A DNA stretch of 64,000 nt from Thalassobacter stenotrophicus (GCF_001458315.1 NZ_CYRX01000031.1:186001-250000); one strand, 5' to 3'. Positions 43,015 through 53,648 are shown, counted from the stretch's first letter. The notes: generated by a model not told the origin, from the letters alone. Translations and numbers: made by a program.

Positions 43015-44505
43015 CTATTTGGCCTCGTATTTGTCGGCGATCAGCTGATCGAGGGCGCGCACGCCCCAGCCTGTCGCACCCGCAGGGGCCAAAGAGGTCT
43101 CAGAGGACACAGAGGCTACACCGGCGATGTCGAGGTGGATCCAAGGCGTCTCATCTTTGACGAAGCGCTTGAGGAACTGCGCCGCAGTGATCGACCCTGC
43201 CGCGCGACCACCAACATTTTTCATGTCCGCCACGCGGGATTTGAGCAGCTTGTCATAGGCGGGCGATAGCGGCAGGCGCCACGCGCCTTCGCCTGTTTCC
43301 TTAGCCGCCGCAAGAAAGTCGTTCGACAGCGTGTCGCTGTTGGAAAACACGCCCGCGTTTTCATGACCAAGACCGATAATGATAGCCCCCGTCAGCGTCG
43401 CCAGATCAATCATACCCGAGGGCTTGAACCGCTCCTGCGCGTACCACATCACGTCGCACAGCACGAGCCGACCCTCGGCATCGGTGTTGATGACCTCGAT
43501 CGTGTCCCCCTTCATGGAGCGGACAACATCGCCCGGGCGTTGTGCGTTACCGTCGGGCATGTTTTCGACCAGCCCCACGATACCCACAACATTGGCCTTG
43601 GCTTTGCGCAGCGCCAAAGTACGCATCACGCCGGCCACGACGCCCGCGCCGCCCATATCCATGGTCATGTCTTCCATGCCGCCCGCAGGTTTGAGCGAAA
43701 TACCGCCGGTGTCGAACACGACGCCTTTGCCGATCAGCGCAAAGGGAGGCTCATCCGCCCTATCCGTGCCACGCGCGCCGTTCCAATGCATCACAACCAC
43801 TTTGGATGCGCTGCGCGAGCCCTGCCCCACGCCCAAAAGCGCGCGCATACCCAGCTTTTCCAGGTCTGCTTCTTCGAGGATTTCGACCTCAAGCCCCAGC
43901 TCCTGCATTGCGGCAAGACGGGCGGCGAAATCGTCGGTCGTCAGCACGTTGGCGGGCTCATTGACCAGATCGCGCGTGAAAAACACGCCCTCAGCGATGG
44001 CCGCAAGGGGGTTGGCTTCAGCGGCAAGTTCCTCGGGCTTGTTGTGCATGAAAACGGTATCTTGGCGGGGCGTATCATCGGCCTTGTCGACCAAGTGCGC
44101 ATCAAATTCATAGGCCCGCAGCGCCAACCCAAGCGAGACATCCGCCGCACGGCGCTGACTGCTTCCCAGCACCAACAACGCGCCCCGGCCCTTGAACTTA
44201 GCCAAGGCGGCGCCCGCATCGCGGGCTTCTGCCGCTTCGGGGCGGCGGGCCAGCTTCATCACCATAATCGCCTCTGCGGCGATACCTGCGGGGTAGCCAA
44301 TCTCAATGCCTTTGCCTGCTTTGGCTTTTTCAAACGCCTTGCTCTCAACTGCCCGCGCGACAGCCCCTTTGGTCACCCGATTCAAACGCCGCGCTTCTGG
44401 CGACAATGTGCCTTCCTCGGGAACAAAGATCGCGATCTTGCCCTCAACGGCTGCAAGGCCTTCCAGATCGGGGTGTTTGAAATGAATTTGCATCGGCGCG
44501 GTCAT
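43015..44505 (-). CDS. pepA: Leucyl aminopeptidase (M17)
   Basis: 496 residues. A cytoplasmic hexameric two-metal aminopeptidase. Active-site marks are LIGKGVVFDTGGISLKPAGG (metal-binding Asp/Lys region), MDMGGAGVV and the signature NTDAEGRLVL. The N-terminal domain (1-170) is less conserved, as usual. It reads into holC. Confidence 0.95.
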   Translation of the reverse strand: MTAPMQIHFKHPDLEGLAAVEGKIAIFVPEEGTLSPEARRLNRVTKGAVARAVESKAFEKAKAGKGIEIGYPAGIAAEAIMVMKLARRPEAAEARDAGAALAKFKGRGALLVLGSSQRRAADVSLGLALRAYEFDAHLVDKADDTPRQDTVFMHNKPEELAAEANPLAAIAEGVFFTRDLVNEPANVLTTDDFAARLAAMQELGLEVEILEEADLEKLGMRALLGVGQGSRSASKVVVMHWNGARGTDRADEPPFALIGKGVVFDTGGISLKPAGGMEDMTMDMGGAGVVAGVMRTLALRKAKANVVGIVGLVENMPDGNAQRPGDVVRSMKGDTIEVINTDAEGRLVLCDVMWYAQERFKPSGMIDLATLTGAIIIGLGHENAGVFSNSDTLSNDFLAAAKETGEGAWRLPLSPAYDKLLKSRVADMKNVGGRAAGSITAAQFLKRFVKDETPWIHLDIAGVASVSSETSLAPAGATGWGVRALDQLIADKYEAK

Positions 44506-44655
44506 GGTATGTCTTCCCTGTTCTCAACCCATTACGTGGGCGTTGTGCGGCAACCTAGCCCTCCACATGGGCAATGACCAGTTTACACTCGCACCGGGCG
44601 GCCAAAGGGACTAAAAAGAGCCAAGCACGATGCACGGCGGGGCACTAGGGACAGT

Positions 44656-45777
44656 ATGCGTACTTTCGACAGATACATCCTGTCGCATCTCCTGATGGTT
44701 TTTGGCTTCTTTAGCCTGATCCTCGTGGCGGTCTATTGGGTCAATCGCGCGGTCAGCCTGTTTGATCGGCTGATTGCGGGTGGATCGAACGTTTCGTTGT
44801 TTCTGGAACTGACACTGCTGACCTTGCCATCCGTGATTCTGACAGTGCTGCCCATCTCGGCACTTGTGGCGACGCTCTATGGCGTGAACCGGCTGAGCGG
44901 CGAGAGCGAGTTGGTCGTGGCCCAAACCACAGGGCTAAGCCCGTGGACCATGGCGCGCCCGGTCCTGTATTTCGGCCTGTGTGTCGCGGTGCTATTGTCA
45001 CTTTTGGCACATCTGCTGGTGCCCGTGTCCCGCACGATGTTGGTTGAGCAAAACCAAGAGCTATCGCGCGACATCACCGGCCGGTTCCTTAAGGACGGTG
45101 AGTTTTTGCACCCCGGCACCGGTATCACCGTCTACGTTCGTGAGATCACGGAGCAAGGCGAACTGCGGGGCGTATTTCTTCAAGATCGCCGGGACGCCGC
45201 GGCGCGCACGACCTACACGGCAGAACGTGCCGTTTTGCTGCGCGCAGGCGACAGCCCCCGGTTGGTCATGTTCGAAGGCGCGGCCCAAACCCTGCACACG
45301 GACACGCGCAGCCTAACGGTCGTATCGTTTGCAGATTTCACCTATGACCTTGCGGGCCTTGTCGGCGGACCAGCGAGCCCGCGCAAGGACCCAAGGTCGC
45401 TTGATACGGCCACGCTGCTGCGTGCAGACGCAACGGACTTGGCCCGGGACGGGGTCAAACGCGGGGTCTATTTGTTTGAGGGACACAACCGCTTTGCCGA
45501 GCCGATATTCGCCGCCGCCCTACCCGTCTTGGCCATTGCGCTTCTGATGCTGGGCAGCTTTTCGCGGCTGGGCCTGTGGCGTCAAATCCTCGCGGCAGTG
45601 TTTTTGGCGATTTTGCTCAAACTCACCTCCAACGTGGTTGAGAACGCGGTGCGTGGTAACGCGGGTCTTTGGCCGCTCACGTATCTGCCCGCATTGATCA
45701 CGATGGGCATGGCAACACTCGCGCTCAGCTGGAACGCATATGCCCCGCGCAAACTGGTCCGAGGGGTGCCTGCATGA
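44656..45777 (+). CDS. lptF: LPS export permease LptF
   Basis: 373 residues. The YjgP/YjgQ family subunit of the LptBFG transporter that extracts LPS from the inner membrane. It has membrane helices at the N-terminus (LSHLLMVFGFFSLILVAVYW, LTLLTLPSVILTVLPISALV), a central periplasmic domain, and helices at the C-terminus (FAAALPVLAIALLMLGSFSR). First gene of the rightward outer-membrane operon, divergent from pepA over 150 bases. Confidence 0.94.
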   Translation: MRTFDRYILSHLLMVFGFFSLILVAVYWVNRAVSLFDRLIAGGSNVSLFLELTLLTLPSVILTVLPISALVATLYGVNRLSGESELVVAQTTGLSPWTMARPVLYFGLCVAVLLSLLAHLLVPVSRTMLVEQNQELSRDITGRFLKDGEFLHPGTGITVYVREITEQGELRGVFLQDRRDAAARTTYTAERAVLLRAGDSPRLVMFEGAAQTLHTDTRSLTVVSFADFTYDLAGLVGGPASPRKDPRSLDTATLLRADATDLARDGVKRGVYLFEGHNRFAEPIFAAALPVLAIALLMLGSFSRLGLWRQILAAVFLAILLKLTSNVVENAVRGNAGLWPLTYLPALITMGMATLALSWNAYAPRKLVRGVPA

Positions 45778-46886
45778 CCCTCAATCTGTATCTCTTGCGT
45801 CGTTTTTTCGCGACGGTTGGCCTTGTGACACTGGTGTTTATCGCGCTGCTGTTTCCCATTGACCTGATGGAACAGGTCCGCCGGTTGGACCAAGACAGCG
45901 GCGGGTTGCGCGACGGCTTTCGCCTCGCGTCGCTGAACCTGCCAGCCGCCCTGTACCAAATCCTGCCATTGATCGTGATCCTTTCAACGCTGGCCCTATT
46001 GGTGAGCCTCGCACGGTCCTCCGAATTGGTGGCCATCCGGGCCTCGGGACGATCTGGGATGTCGGCACTTGTCGCGCCCATTGGTGGGGCATTCCTACTG
46101 GGCCTGTTTGGGCTAGGCGTGTTGAACCCCATCGTTGCTGCCACCCAATCAGAATATGAGCGTGTCTCGGATACTTTGCGCAGCGGCGTTTCCTCAGTCC
46201 TGTCCCTATCGCCCGAAGGCGTGTGGCTGCGGCAAGGTGACGGAGCGGGGCAAACCGTCATTCGCGCGGCGCGGTCATCCTTGGACGGGACGGTTTTGTT
46301 CGATGCAACGTTTCTACAGTTCGACGCCGAAGGATCGATGATCGCACGGATCGATGCGTCCCGCGCGCGGCTTGCGCCGGTCGCACCAGAGGGCTCCGAA
46401 TGGCGCCTCCAGAACGCCAAAAGCTGGCCTTTGGGCAGCAGCCGCAACCCCGAACGTGATGCATCATTACATCCAACGCTCAAACTGCCATCAACCCTGA
46501 CCCAGGCACAAATCCGCGACAGTTTTGGCGTGCCTTCCGCGATCCCGATCTATGAATTGCCCAGCTTTATCAACCAACTCAACGCCGCAGGTTTTTCAGG
46601 CCTGCAACACAGGGTTTGGCTGGCGATGGAACTGACCTCGCCGGTCATGCTCATGGCCATGGTCTTGATTGGGGCGGGCTTTTCTATGGGCCATGCCCGC
46701 GCAGGCGGCGTGGGCAAAATGGTGTTGATTGCTCTGATCGTCGGCTTTGGCATTTTCTTCCTACGGTCCTTTGCGCAAGTCTTGGGTGAGAACGGTCAAC
46801 TATCTGTTCAAATTGCAGCATGGGCGCCCCCGTTAGCCGCCATTTGCGTCGGCCTCGGCGTCCTTTTGCACAGAGAGGAAGGGTAA
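45774..46886 (+). CDS. lptG: LPS export permease LptG
   Basis: 370 residues. Partner of LptF. Start MTLNLYLLRRFFATVGLVTL, helices VLLP-type LYQILPLIVILSTLALLV, a periplasmic beta-jellyroll domain (AEGSMIARIDASRARLAPVA) and C-terminal helices (MLMAMVLIGAGFSMGHARAG). The ATG overlaps the lptF stop (ATGA, 45774-45777), so the two are made in step. Upstream in-frame codons lie within lptF and are not used. Confidence 0.94.
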   Translation: MTLNLYLLRRFFATVGLVTLVFIALLFPIDLMEQVRRLDQDSGGLRDGFRLASLNLPAALYQILPLIVILSTLALLVSLARSSELVAIRASGRSGMSALVAPIGGAFLLGLFGLGVLNPIVAATQSEYERVSDTLRSGVSSVLSLSPEGVWLRQGDGAGQTVIRAARSSLDGTVLFDATFLQFDAEGSMIARIDASRARLAPVAPEGSEWRLQNAKSWPLGSSRNPERDASLHPTLKLPSTLTQAQIRDSFGVPSAIPIYELPSFINQLNAAGFSGLQHRVWLAMELTSPVMLMAMVLIGAGFSMGHARAGGVGKMVLIALIVGFGIFFLRSFAQVLGENGQLSVQIAAWAPPLAAICVGLGVLLHREEG

Positions 46887-49054
46887 TGCCCCGGCCTATG
46901 TCCCCCCTGATATCCCCACTTGCGGCAACCGCTCTTGTCCTCGTCCTAGGCCTTGGCCCCTCCATAGCGCAGGAAACACCGCCCCCCGCGCTTTTGATTG
47001 CGGATGCGATCGATTTTTCGGGCGAAACGGGCACCCTCACGGCCAAAGGCAACGTGGAGGTATTTTACGACGGCGTTCAGCTGAAGGCAGGCGAGATCCG
47101 CTATGATCAAACAGACGACAGCCTGTCTATCAACGGACCCATCACTCTGCGTGACGACGAAACGACCGTCATCTTCGCCGACTTCGCAGAATTATCATCT
47201 GACTTACAAAGCGGTCTGCTGCGCGGAGCGCGTTTGGTGCTCGACGAGCAGTTGCAAATCGCCGCGACCGAGATTTCACGCTCCAGCGATGGGCGATTTG
47301 TGCAGGCCTACCAAACGGTCGCGTCCTCTTGCACCATCTGCGCTGAGAACCCGGTACCGCTTTGGCAAATACGCTCCAAGCGGGTGATCCACGACACGCA
47401 GGAACGGCAATTGTATTTCGAACAAGCCCAACTGCGCGTGATGGGCGTGCCCGTGATTTACCTACCACAAATCCGGTTGCCCGACCCAACGCTTGAACGC
47501 TCCAGCGGATTTCTCGCGCCCGAACTCAGCTCGGACGATCAACTCGGCACCGGGATCAAAATCCCGTACTTTCACGTTATTGATGAGAGCCGTGATCTGA
47601 CGCTGACGCCCTATGTGACGAGCGGCGGGACCGAGACGCTAGAAGCCCGCTACCGCCAAGCCTTTGTGAACGGCGCGATAGAAGTAAATGGGGCGCTGAC
47701 ATTCGATGGCCTCACCCCGGATGCCTATCGCGGATATGTGTTCGCCGAAGGAACGTTCGATGTCGCGCACGACTACACCCTCACATTTGATGTCGAGACA
47801 ACCTCCGACCCCGACTACCTCGTAACCTACGGTGTCTCGGACTTGGACCGATTGACCCGCCGCCTCGCCCTTGCCCGGGTGGATCGAAAGCATATCAACC
47901 AAGCAGAGATCATCGCCTTTCAATCCTTACGCGAAAGCGAGGACAACCGCTTCCTGCCCACAATTTTGACCTCGGTCAGCACGACGCGACGCTTTGCGCC
48001 CGACATGATCGGTGGGATAGCAACGGTGGACGCAGAGGTTCACGGTCATTACCGCCGGGGCGACGACGCTGCGACGGGCTTATCACGAGATGTGGCACGC
48101 GTTGGTCTCAGCGCGCAGTGGGAACGGTCTTGGCTGTGGAACACCGGCCTCGTGACGCGGCTGCACGCAGAGGGTCACCTTGATCATTATCAAATCCTCC
48201 AAGACCCACTAAACTTTGCAGATGAAACCGTCACACGCGTGACACCCATCCTGACGTTTGAGGCCCGCATACCAATGGCTAAGGCAACGACCGGAGGCGT
48301 GCAGCACCTTCTGGAGCCAATCGTTCAGGCCGTCTTTACCCGCGACACCCTGAACGATGCGCCAAACGAAGACAGCCAAACCGTCGATTTCGACGAGGGC
48401 AATTTGTTTTCAACGTCTCGATTTGCGGGCCGCGATGTCCGAGAAACCGGCAATCGGTTGAATATTGGCGTAAATTACACCCGGGTCGATCCCGTAGGCT
48501 GGGACCTTGGGCTCACGCTTGGTCGCGTGGTGCGGGATGCGGACCAAAACCAATTCAACGCAGGCACCGGTCTGGATGGGTCATCCTCGGACTGGTTGGC
48601 CGCAGTATCGCTAGATGTGCAGGACCGCCTGCAGTTGGCCCATCGTGCATTGTTCGACGATCAACTGTCGTTTGCACGTTCTGAAACCCTACTCCGCTAC
48701 ACCGATCCCCGGTACTCGGTGTTATCAGGTTTTACATGGCTTGAGGCAGATGCGGCGGCGGGACGGCTCTTGGACACATCCGAATGGTCACTGGATGCGA
48801 CCGTTGCTTTGGCGCGCGACTGGACGGGACAAGTCGACTGGCGGTATGACTTTGAAACCAACGATGCCAGTACCGCAGGTGTCGGGCTGAGCTACCATTC
48901 CGATTGCGTCCGGGTGGACTTCAACGTCTCAAGACGCTTTACAGCTACAACGACCCTGCGCCCCGCAACGACCGTCGGTTTGACGTTTGAACTGACGGGA
49001 TTTGGCGCAGGCAATGAGGGCAGTCGCGAGCAACGCCGCAGCTGCGCATTCTGA
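46886..49054 (+). CDS. lptD: LPS assembly outer-membrane protein LptD
   Basis: 722 residues. The beta-barrel that inserts LPS into the outer leaflet. Signal peptide (MSPLISPLAATALVLVLGLG, ending SIAQ), an N-terminal OstA jellyroll (ADAIDFSGETGTLTAKGNVE), then the LptD barrel with many alternating strands. Cysteines TICAENPVPLW near residue 150 and one in the extreme C-terminus (RRSCAF) could form the family disulfides. AGAGGAAGGG precedes the ATG, which overlaps the lptG stop by one base. Confidence 0.94.
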   Translation: MPRPMSPLISPLAATALVLVLGLGPSIAQETPPPALLIADAIDFSGETGTLTAKGNVEVFYDGVQLKAGEIRYDQTDDSLSINGPITLRDDETTVIFADFAELSSDLQSGLLRGARLVLDEQLQIAATEISRSSDGRFVQAYQTVASSCTICAENPVPLWQIRSKRVIHDTQERQLYFEQAQLRVMGVPVIYLPQIRLPDPTLERSSGFLAPELSSDDQLGTGIKIPYFHVIDESRDLTLTPYVTSGGTETLEARYRQAFVNGAIEVNGALTFDGLTPDAYRGYVFAEGTFDVAHDYTLTFDVETTSDPDYLVTYGVSDLDRLTRRLALARVDRKHINQAEIIAFQSLRESEDNRFLPTILTSVSTTRRFAPDMIGGIATVDAEVHGHYRRGDDAATGLSRDVARVGLSAQWERSWLWNTGLVTRLHAEGHLDHYQILQDPLNFADETVTRVTPILTFEARIPMAKATTGGVQHLLEPIVQAVFTRDTLNDAPNEDSQTVDFDEGNLFSTSRFAGRDVRETGNRLNIGVNYTRVDPVGWDLGLTLGRVVRDADQNQFNAGTGLDGSSSDWLAAVSLDVQDRLQLAHRALFDDQLSFARSETLLRYTDPRYSVLSGFTWLEADAAAGRLLDTSEWSLDATVALARDWTGQVDWRYDFETNDASTAGVGLSYHSDCVRVDFNVSRRFTATTTLRPATTVGLTFELTGFGAGNEGSREQRRSCAF

Positions 49055-50346
49055 TGAGGACGAAAGCAATGACATCATCGCTGGCAGGATTTATGCGTCA
49101 CGTTCAACGGCGGCTTTGGACCGGGGCGCGCGGTGCTCTTTTGGCAGGTGGGCTGACTGTCGGCGCGCTGAGCCTCACCACATCGACTGCAATCGCCCAG
49201 AGCGCGAACCCCTTCGCCGCGGCCGCCACCGTAAACGGCACTGTCGTGACCAACTTTCAGGTGCAGCAGCGCGTTTTGTTCCTGACGCTCTTGCGTTCGC
49301 CCGGGGTAAGCCAGGAGGCGATCACCGACGCACTCATCGATGAGGCGCTGCAATTGCAGGCCGCCCGCTCTGCCGGGGTTACGCTGTCTCCCGAGGAGCT
49401 AGAGGCCGGAATTGCGGAGTTCGCCACCCGCACGAACCTAGAGCCTGACGCCCTGATCGCGGCCCTTGGCCAAGAGGGTGTCGCCGCCGAAACACTGCGC
49501 GATTTCGTGCGCAACGGTGCCCTGTGGCGCAGCTTGGTCCAGCAACGCTTTGGCCCCCGGGCACAGATCAGCGAAGCTGAGGTCGACCGTGCCCTCGCGC
49601 TGGCAAGTGAGCGCGGATCGGCGCGGATTTTACTCTCTGAGATCGCTCTGCCCCTGACGCCCGAGCTATCAGAAGAAAACGAAGCGCTGGCGAACCGCCT
49701 GTCCGATACGATCAACAGCCCCGCCGCCTTTGCAGCCGCGGCCCAGCGGTATTCCGCGGCCTCCACGGCCCCGCGCGGCGGTCGCCTTGATTGGGTTCCA
49801 TTGGGCAACCTGCCGCCACAGGTTGTGGGCCAAGTCCTGACGCTTGCACCCGGCGAAATCAGCGCGCCGATCAACCTTGGTCCCTTCATTGCGCTTTTCT
49901 TGCTGCGCGATCTAGAGGAGCTAAGCGCAACACCACCCGAAACGCTAGCAGTCGAATACGCCGAAGTCCTGATCCCCGGTGGCCGGACCGAAACCGCCCT
50001 GTTAGCAGCCCAAGATCTCCGTGACAGCGTGGACACTTGCGAAGACCTCTATGGTCAAGACCTATCCGGTCTAAGCCCTGTCACGCGGCAATCAGTCCTG
50101 CAAAGCGAGCTGTCGCAAGAACTGGCGTTAGAGCTCGCGAAGCTGGACACACATGAGGTTTCGACCATGCTGAGCACAGACACAGATCTGCGGTTCATCA
50201 TGCTTTGCGGTCGATCCTCCGAGATCGCCGAAGGCGCCCGTGACCAGATCAGAGGACAACTGCGTCAACAGCGGCTCGTGTCCTATGCCGATGGGTTTTT
50301 GGATGAGTTGCGCGCGGATGCGGTGATTGCTCGGCCACAGGGATGA
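49054..50346 (+). CDS. surA: SurA-like periplasmic chaperone/peptidyl-prolyl isomerase
   Basis: 430 residues. Helps fold outer-membrane proteins, LptD among them in E. coli. A twin-Arg-free signal region ends LTTSTAIAQ, the SurA N-terminal domain follows (NPFAAAATVNGTVVTNFQVQ, ALIDEALQLQAARSAGV), and a parvulin-like domain spans about 190-290 (FAAAAQRYSAASTAPRGGRL, DWVPLGNLP). The signal is long because of an N-terminal basic stretch. The ATG overlaps the lptD stop by one base. Confidence 0.9.
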   Translation: MRTKAMTSSLAGFMRHVQRRLWTGARGALLAGGLTVGALSLTTSTAIAQSANPFAAAATVNGTVVTNFQVQQRVLFLTLLRSPGVSQEAITDALIDEALQLQAARSAGVTLSPEELEAGIAEFATRTNLEPDALIAALGQEGVAAETLRDFVRNGALWRSLVQQRFGPRAQISEAEVDRALALASERGSARILLSEIALPLTPELSEENEALANRLSDTINSPAAFAAAAQRYSAASTAPRGGRLDWVPLGNLPPQVVGQVLTLAPGEISAPINLGPFIALFLLRDLEELSATPPETLAVEYAEVLIPGGRTETALLAAQDLRDSVDTCEDLYGQDLSGLSPVTRQSVLQSELSQELALELAKLDTHEVSTMLSTDTDLRFIMLCGRSSEIAEGARDQIRGQLRQQRLVSYADGFLDELRADAVIARPQG

Positions 50347-51332
50347 GCATGACAATGCTTCCTCTCGCGGTCAGCTGCGGTGAAACCGCAGGGATAGGCC
50401 CCGAGATTATTGCCCGCAGCTACTCGGCCGACGGCACCCCTCGGTTTGCCATCGGAAACCCGACGCATTTTGAAGGCTTCGGTGTATCCGTTGTGCCAAT
50501 CGACACTCCGGCCGAGGCGCGCGCAGCCATGACCAAAGGTCTGCCCGTACTGGTGCACGACATACCCGGTCCCGCCACGCCCGGCACCCCGCAAGCGGCC
50601 CAAGCCCCCGGCGTGGTCTCGGCCATCGCACGGGCAGTGGAGCTCACGCAAAGCGGTGCCGCAAGTGCGGTGGTCACGGCCCCCATCCACAAAAAGGCGC
50701 TGCAAGACGGCGCAGGCTTTGCCTATCCCGGCCACACGGAATACTTGGCCGCACTTGGCGGAAACGTTGATGTGGTAATGATGCTGGCCTCCGACGCGCT
50801 GCGGGTGGTGCCCGCAACGATCCACATCGCTCTGTCTGAGGTCCCCACCGCGTTAACGGCGGACCTTTTGGAACAGGTGATCCGCACCACCGCCAAAGGC
50901 CTGACATCGGACTTTGGCATCACTGCCCCACGCATCGCGATTGCGGGCCTCAACCCCCACGCGGGCGAAGGCGGGGCGATGGGTCACGAAGAGCTAGACT
51001 GGATCACGCCACTAATTGAGCGTTTGCGCGCAGACGGGCTGGACCTAACGGGGCCTAGCTCCGCCGATACAATGTTCCATGCACGCGCCCGACAGGGATA
51101 CGACGCCGCCGTGTGTATGTACCACGACCAAGCCCTGATCCCGATAAAGACGCTTGATTTTGACCGGGGCGTGAATGTCACGCTGGGCCTGCCGTTCATC
51201 CGCACGTCACCCGATCACGGCACCGCCTTTGATATCGCCGGCAAAGGCATCGCCAACCCAACATCCATGGCCGCTGCAATCGACATGGCCGCACAAATGG
51301 TGGCCCGTCGCGCCGCAGCAAAGGTCGCGTAA
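50343..51332 (+). CDS. pdxA: 4-Hydroxythreonine-4-phosphate dehydrogenase
   Basis: 329 residues. PdxA makes the intermediate for pyridoxal phosphate synthesis with PdxJ. Marks are [18 protein letters not shown] (usually GDPAGIGPE), [20 protein letters not shown] with the metal His, [10 protein letters not shown] and [12 protein letters not shown]. Starts within the surA stop (ATGA) and ends overlapping rsmA by one base. Confidence 0.95.
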   Translation: MSMTMLPLAVSCGETAGIGPEIIARSYSADGTPRFAIGNPTHFEGFGVSVVPIDTPAEARAAMTKGLPVLVHDIPGPATPGTPQAAQAPGVVSAIARAVELTQSGAASAVVTAPIHKKALQDGAGFAYPGHTEYLAALGGNVDVVMMLASDALRVVPATIHIALSEVPTALTADLLEQVIRTTAKGLTSDFGITAPRIAIAGLNPHAGEGGAMGHEELDWITPLIERLRADGLDLTGPSSADTMFHARARQGYDAAVCMYHDQALIPIKTLDFDRGVNVTLGLPFIRTSPDHGTAFDIAGKGIANPTSMAAAIDMAAQMVARRAAAKVA

Positions 51333-52174
51333 TGGCACAAATCGATCCCCTTCCACCGCTGCGCGACGTCATCGCAACCCATGGGTTAAGCGCACGCAAA
51401 TCGCTTGGGCAAAACTTTCTACTGGACCTCAACCTAACCGCGCGGATTGCCCGTGTGGCAGGTGATCTGAGCGGCTCTGACATTCTGGAGGTCGGCCCTG
51501 GCCCCGGCGGATTGACCCGTGGGCTTTTGGCGGAAGGCGCACGCCGCGTTCTGGCCGTAGAAAAAGACCCCCGCTGCCTGCCCGCTTTGGCCGAGATTGC
51601 CGCCGCCTACCCCGGACAGCTCGAGGTGATCGAGGGTGACGCGCTCGACGTGGACGCATTGGCGCATCTGACGCCACCCATCCGGATTGCCGCCAACCTG
51701 CCCTATAACGTGGGCACGGAATTGCTGGTGCGGTGGTTAACCCCCAAAGAATGGCCCCCTGTCTGGAGCTCTATGACGCTGATGTTCCAAAAGGAAGTCG
51801 CAGAGCGGATTGTGGCCGCACCGGGGTCCAAGGCCTATGGCCGCCTCGCGCTTCTTGCGCAGTGGCGGGCCGATGCGCATATCGCGCTGCACCTGCCGCC
51901 TGAGGCCTTCACCCCACCGCCCAAAGTATCTTCGGCGGTGGTGCACCTTACGGCGCTCCCCAAAGCGCGCTTTGAGGCGGATGCCGCCGTGCTGAACCGC
52001 GTGGTCGCGGCAGGCTTTAACCAGCGCCGTAAAATGCTGCGATCCGCGCTCAAGGGCATCGCACCAGACATTGAGGATCGCTTGATCGCCGCAGGCCTCA
52101 AACCCACGGACCGGGCCGAACAGGTTCCGCTCGAAGGGTTCTGCGCCCTCGCCCGCGCGGTCGCTGCAGCATGA
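51332..52174 (+). CDS. rsmA: 16S rRNA dimethyladenosine transferase
   Basis: 280 residues. RsmA (KsgA) dimethylates A1518 and A1519 of 16S rRNA. SAM motif [15 protein letters not shown], catalytic [11 protein letters not shown], and the C-terminal [14 protein letters not shown] are present. It is the sixth gene of the coupled operon. Confidence 0.96.
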   Translation: MAQIDPLPPLRDVIATHGLSARKSLGQNFLLDLNLTARIARVAGDLSGSDILEVGPGPGGLTRGLLAEGARRVLAVEKDPRCLPALAEIAAAYPGQLEVIEGDALDVDALAHLTPPIRIAANLPYNVGTELLVRWLTPKEWPPVWSSMTLMFQKEVAERIVAAPGSKAYGRLALLAQWRADAHIALHLPPEAFTPPPKVSSAVVHLTALPKARFEADAAVLNRVVAAGFNQRRKMLRSALKGIAPDIEDRLIAAGLKPTDRAEQVPLEGFCALARAVAAA

Positions 52175-52181
52175 GCGGCGG

Positions 52182-52844
52182 GTGATCCTGCCACCTAGGT
52201 TGATCCTGCGGCTGCTGCGCCGCTTTGCCATACTGAGCACGCTCGCTGTTGTCGGAGCCTTTGGTTTTCTATGGTTCAAGGCCCCGCCGGTTCTGGCGGC
52301 ATATTGCCCGGCCTGCTTTGGGTTGCACCGGATCGACAATCAGCTGTGGGTGGATGACCCGGATCGTGCTGCCCTGCTGGGTCTGACACAGATGACAGGC
52401 TTTGCGCGGGCCGATGTAGACCGCATTTTTGGTCTCGGCTCTGCGGATGTAACTATTTTGGTCTGCACGACACAGACCTGTACTGCGCGACTTCAGGCAC
52501 CCGACGCGTTAGGGGCTGCCTACGGGCACCGAGCCGTTTTGATCACACCATTTGGAATTGATCCCATCGTTTTGCGCCATGAGCTGACCCATGCCGCGCG
52601 CAGCCGCCTTGCGCCGATTTGGGCGCGCCGCGTGCTGTGGCGGGAGGAAGGGTTGGCTGAATGGGTCGCAAAGGGGCCACGTATGGCCCGCGATTGCCCT
52701 GCCCCGCGCTCACTGCCCACGACCCTCATTGACTGGACACAGGAAACCGCAAATAACGCCCGCGCGCTTTACGCGCAGGCGCATTGTCAAATGTCACGAG
52801 AGATTGAGCGCCACGGTATCGCAGCAATCATCCGTCAGCCTTAA
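52182..52844 (+). CDS. Membrane-anchored putative zinc metallopeptidase (HEXXH)
   Basis: 220 residues from a GTG seven bases after rsmA. One N-terminal membrane segment (FAILSTLAVVGAFGFLWFKA) anchors a periplasmic domain. The motif HELTH in LRHELTHAARSRL and a downstream Glu in EEGLAEWV match the zinc site of gluzincin peptidases. Cysteines near 42-45 (YCPAC) and VCTTQTC may form disulfides. I do not know a named family. It follows the lpt/surA operon and may be co-transcribed. Confidence 0.65.
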   Translation: MILPPRLILRLLRRFAILSTLAVVGAFGFLWFKAPPVLAAYCPACFGLHRIDNQLWVDDPDRAALLGLTQMTGFARADVDRIFGLGSADVTILVCTTQTCTARLQAPDALGAAYGHRAVLITPFGIDPIVLRHELTHAARSRLAPIWARRVLWREEGLAEWVAKGPRMARDCPAPRSLPTTLIDWTQETANNARALYAQAHCQMSREIERHGIAAIIRQP

Positions 52845-52854
52845 CAGCCCACGC

Positions 52855-53457
52855 CTATTCAGCGGCGGGCGTCTCGGGGCTGTCGGTCTTTGGCTCAGAT
52901 GCAGTCTCAGCACCCTCTTTGGGGGCTTTGGCCCGCGCGCGCGGCCGAGGTTTGCGAGCCGCTTTGGGCGGCGCGTCAACCTTGGTCTCTGGCGTTTCAA
53001 CCAAGGTGACGGGCGCGTCTGCTTCCATCACTTCGGGCTGAGCGGCTGTGGCTGGATCCTCAACCTGAGGTGCTGCCTCGGGTTGCTGCTGATGGCGGTG
53101 GTTGCCACGATCCTGCTGGCGGTCCCTGTCCTGATTGCGGTCTTGGTTGCGATCAGAGCGGTTCTGCTGTTGTTGCTGCTGGGCCTCTTGGGCCTCACGG
53201 CGCGCATCTTGTTCCCGCTGAGCGGTGGCCAAAAGCCGGGTGTAATGCTCCGCGTGTTGTTGGAAATTTTCCAACGCAACGCGGTCGCCAGACAGTTGCG
53301 CATCACGCGCAAGTTGGTTGTACTTTTCGATGATCTGCTGAGGGGTGCCACGCACCTTGCCCTCGGGACCTGAGCTGTCAAAAACCCGGTTGACGACATT
53401 ACCAACAGAGCGATTGCGATTGTTCTTATTCCGCGAGCGGGACTTGGAAGATCTCAT
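52855..53457 (-). CDS. DUF4167-family protein
   Basis: 200 residues. The N-terminal DUF4167 part (1-80) has SSKSRSRNKNNRNRSVGNVV, VFDSSGPEGKVRGTPQQIIE and KYNQLARDAQLSGDRVALEN. The rest is low complexity: Gln/Asn/Arg repeats (QQQQQQNRSDRNQDRNQDRD), then a Pro/Ala/Lys/Glu tail with the basic stretch ARKPRPRARAKAPK. A highly charged, probably nucleic-acid-binding protein typical of alphaproteobacteria. Function not known to me. Confidence 0.85.
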   Translation of the reverse strand: MRSSKSRSRNKNNRNRSVGNVVNRVFDSSGPEGKVRGTPQQIIEKYNQLARDAQLSGDRVALENFQQHAEHYTRLLATAQREQDARREAQEAQQQQQQNRSDRNQDRNQDRDRQQDRGNHRHQQQPEAAPQVEDPATAAQPEVMEADAPVTLVETPETKVDAPPKAARKPRPRARAKAPKEGAETASEPKTDSPETPAAE

Positions 53458-53648
53458 GAGGATATCGGTTTTTGGCTTTATAAGCTATGGCCGCACAGGG
53501 CGGCTGGGAAGCAGGGTGCGCCGATAGATGGCTGCGTTGTCCCCGCGATGTAAGTGGTTCAGTGAGGCGCTGGCGTGTTCTGCCAGACTTGCGACACCCC
53601 TCCAATAAACATGTGCGGCCGAACGGGGCAAGTGCAAAATGCGATACC

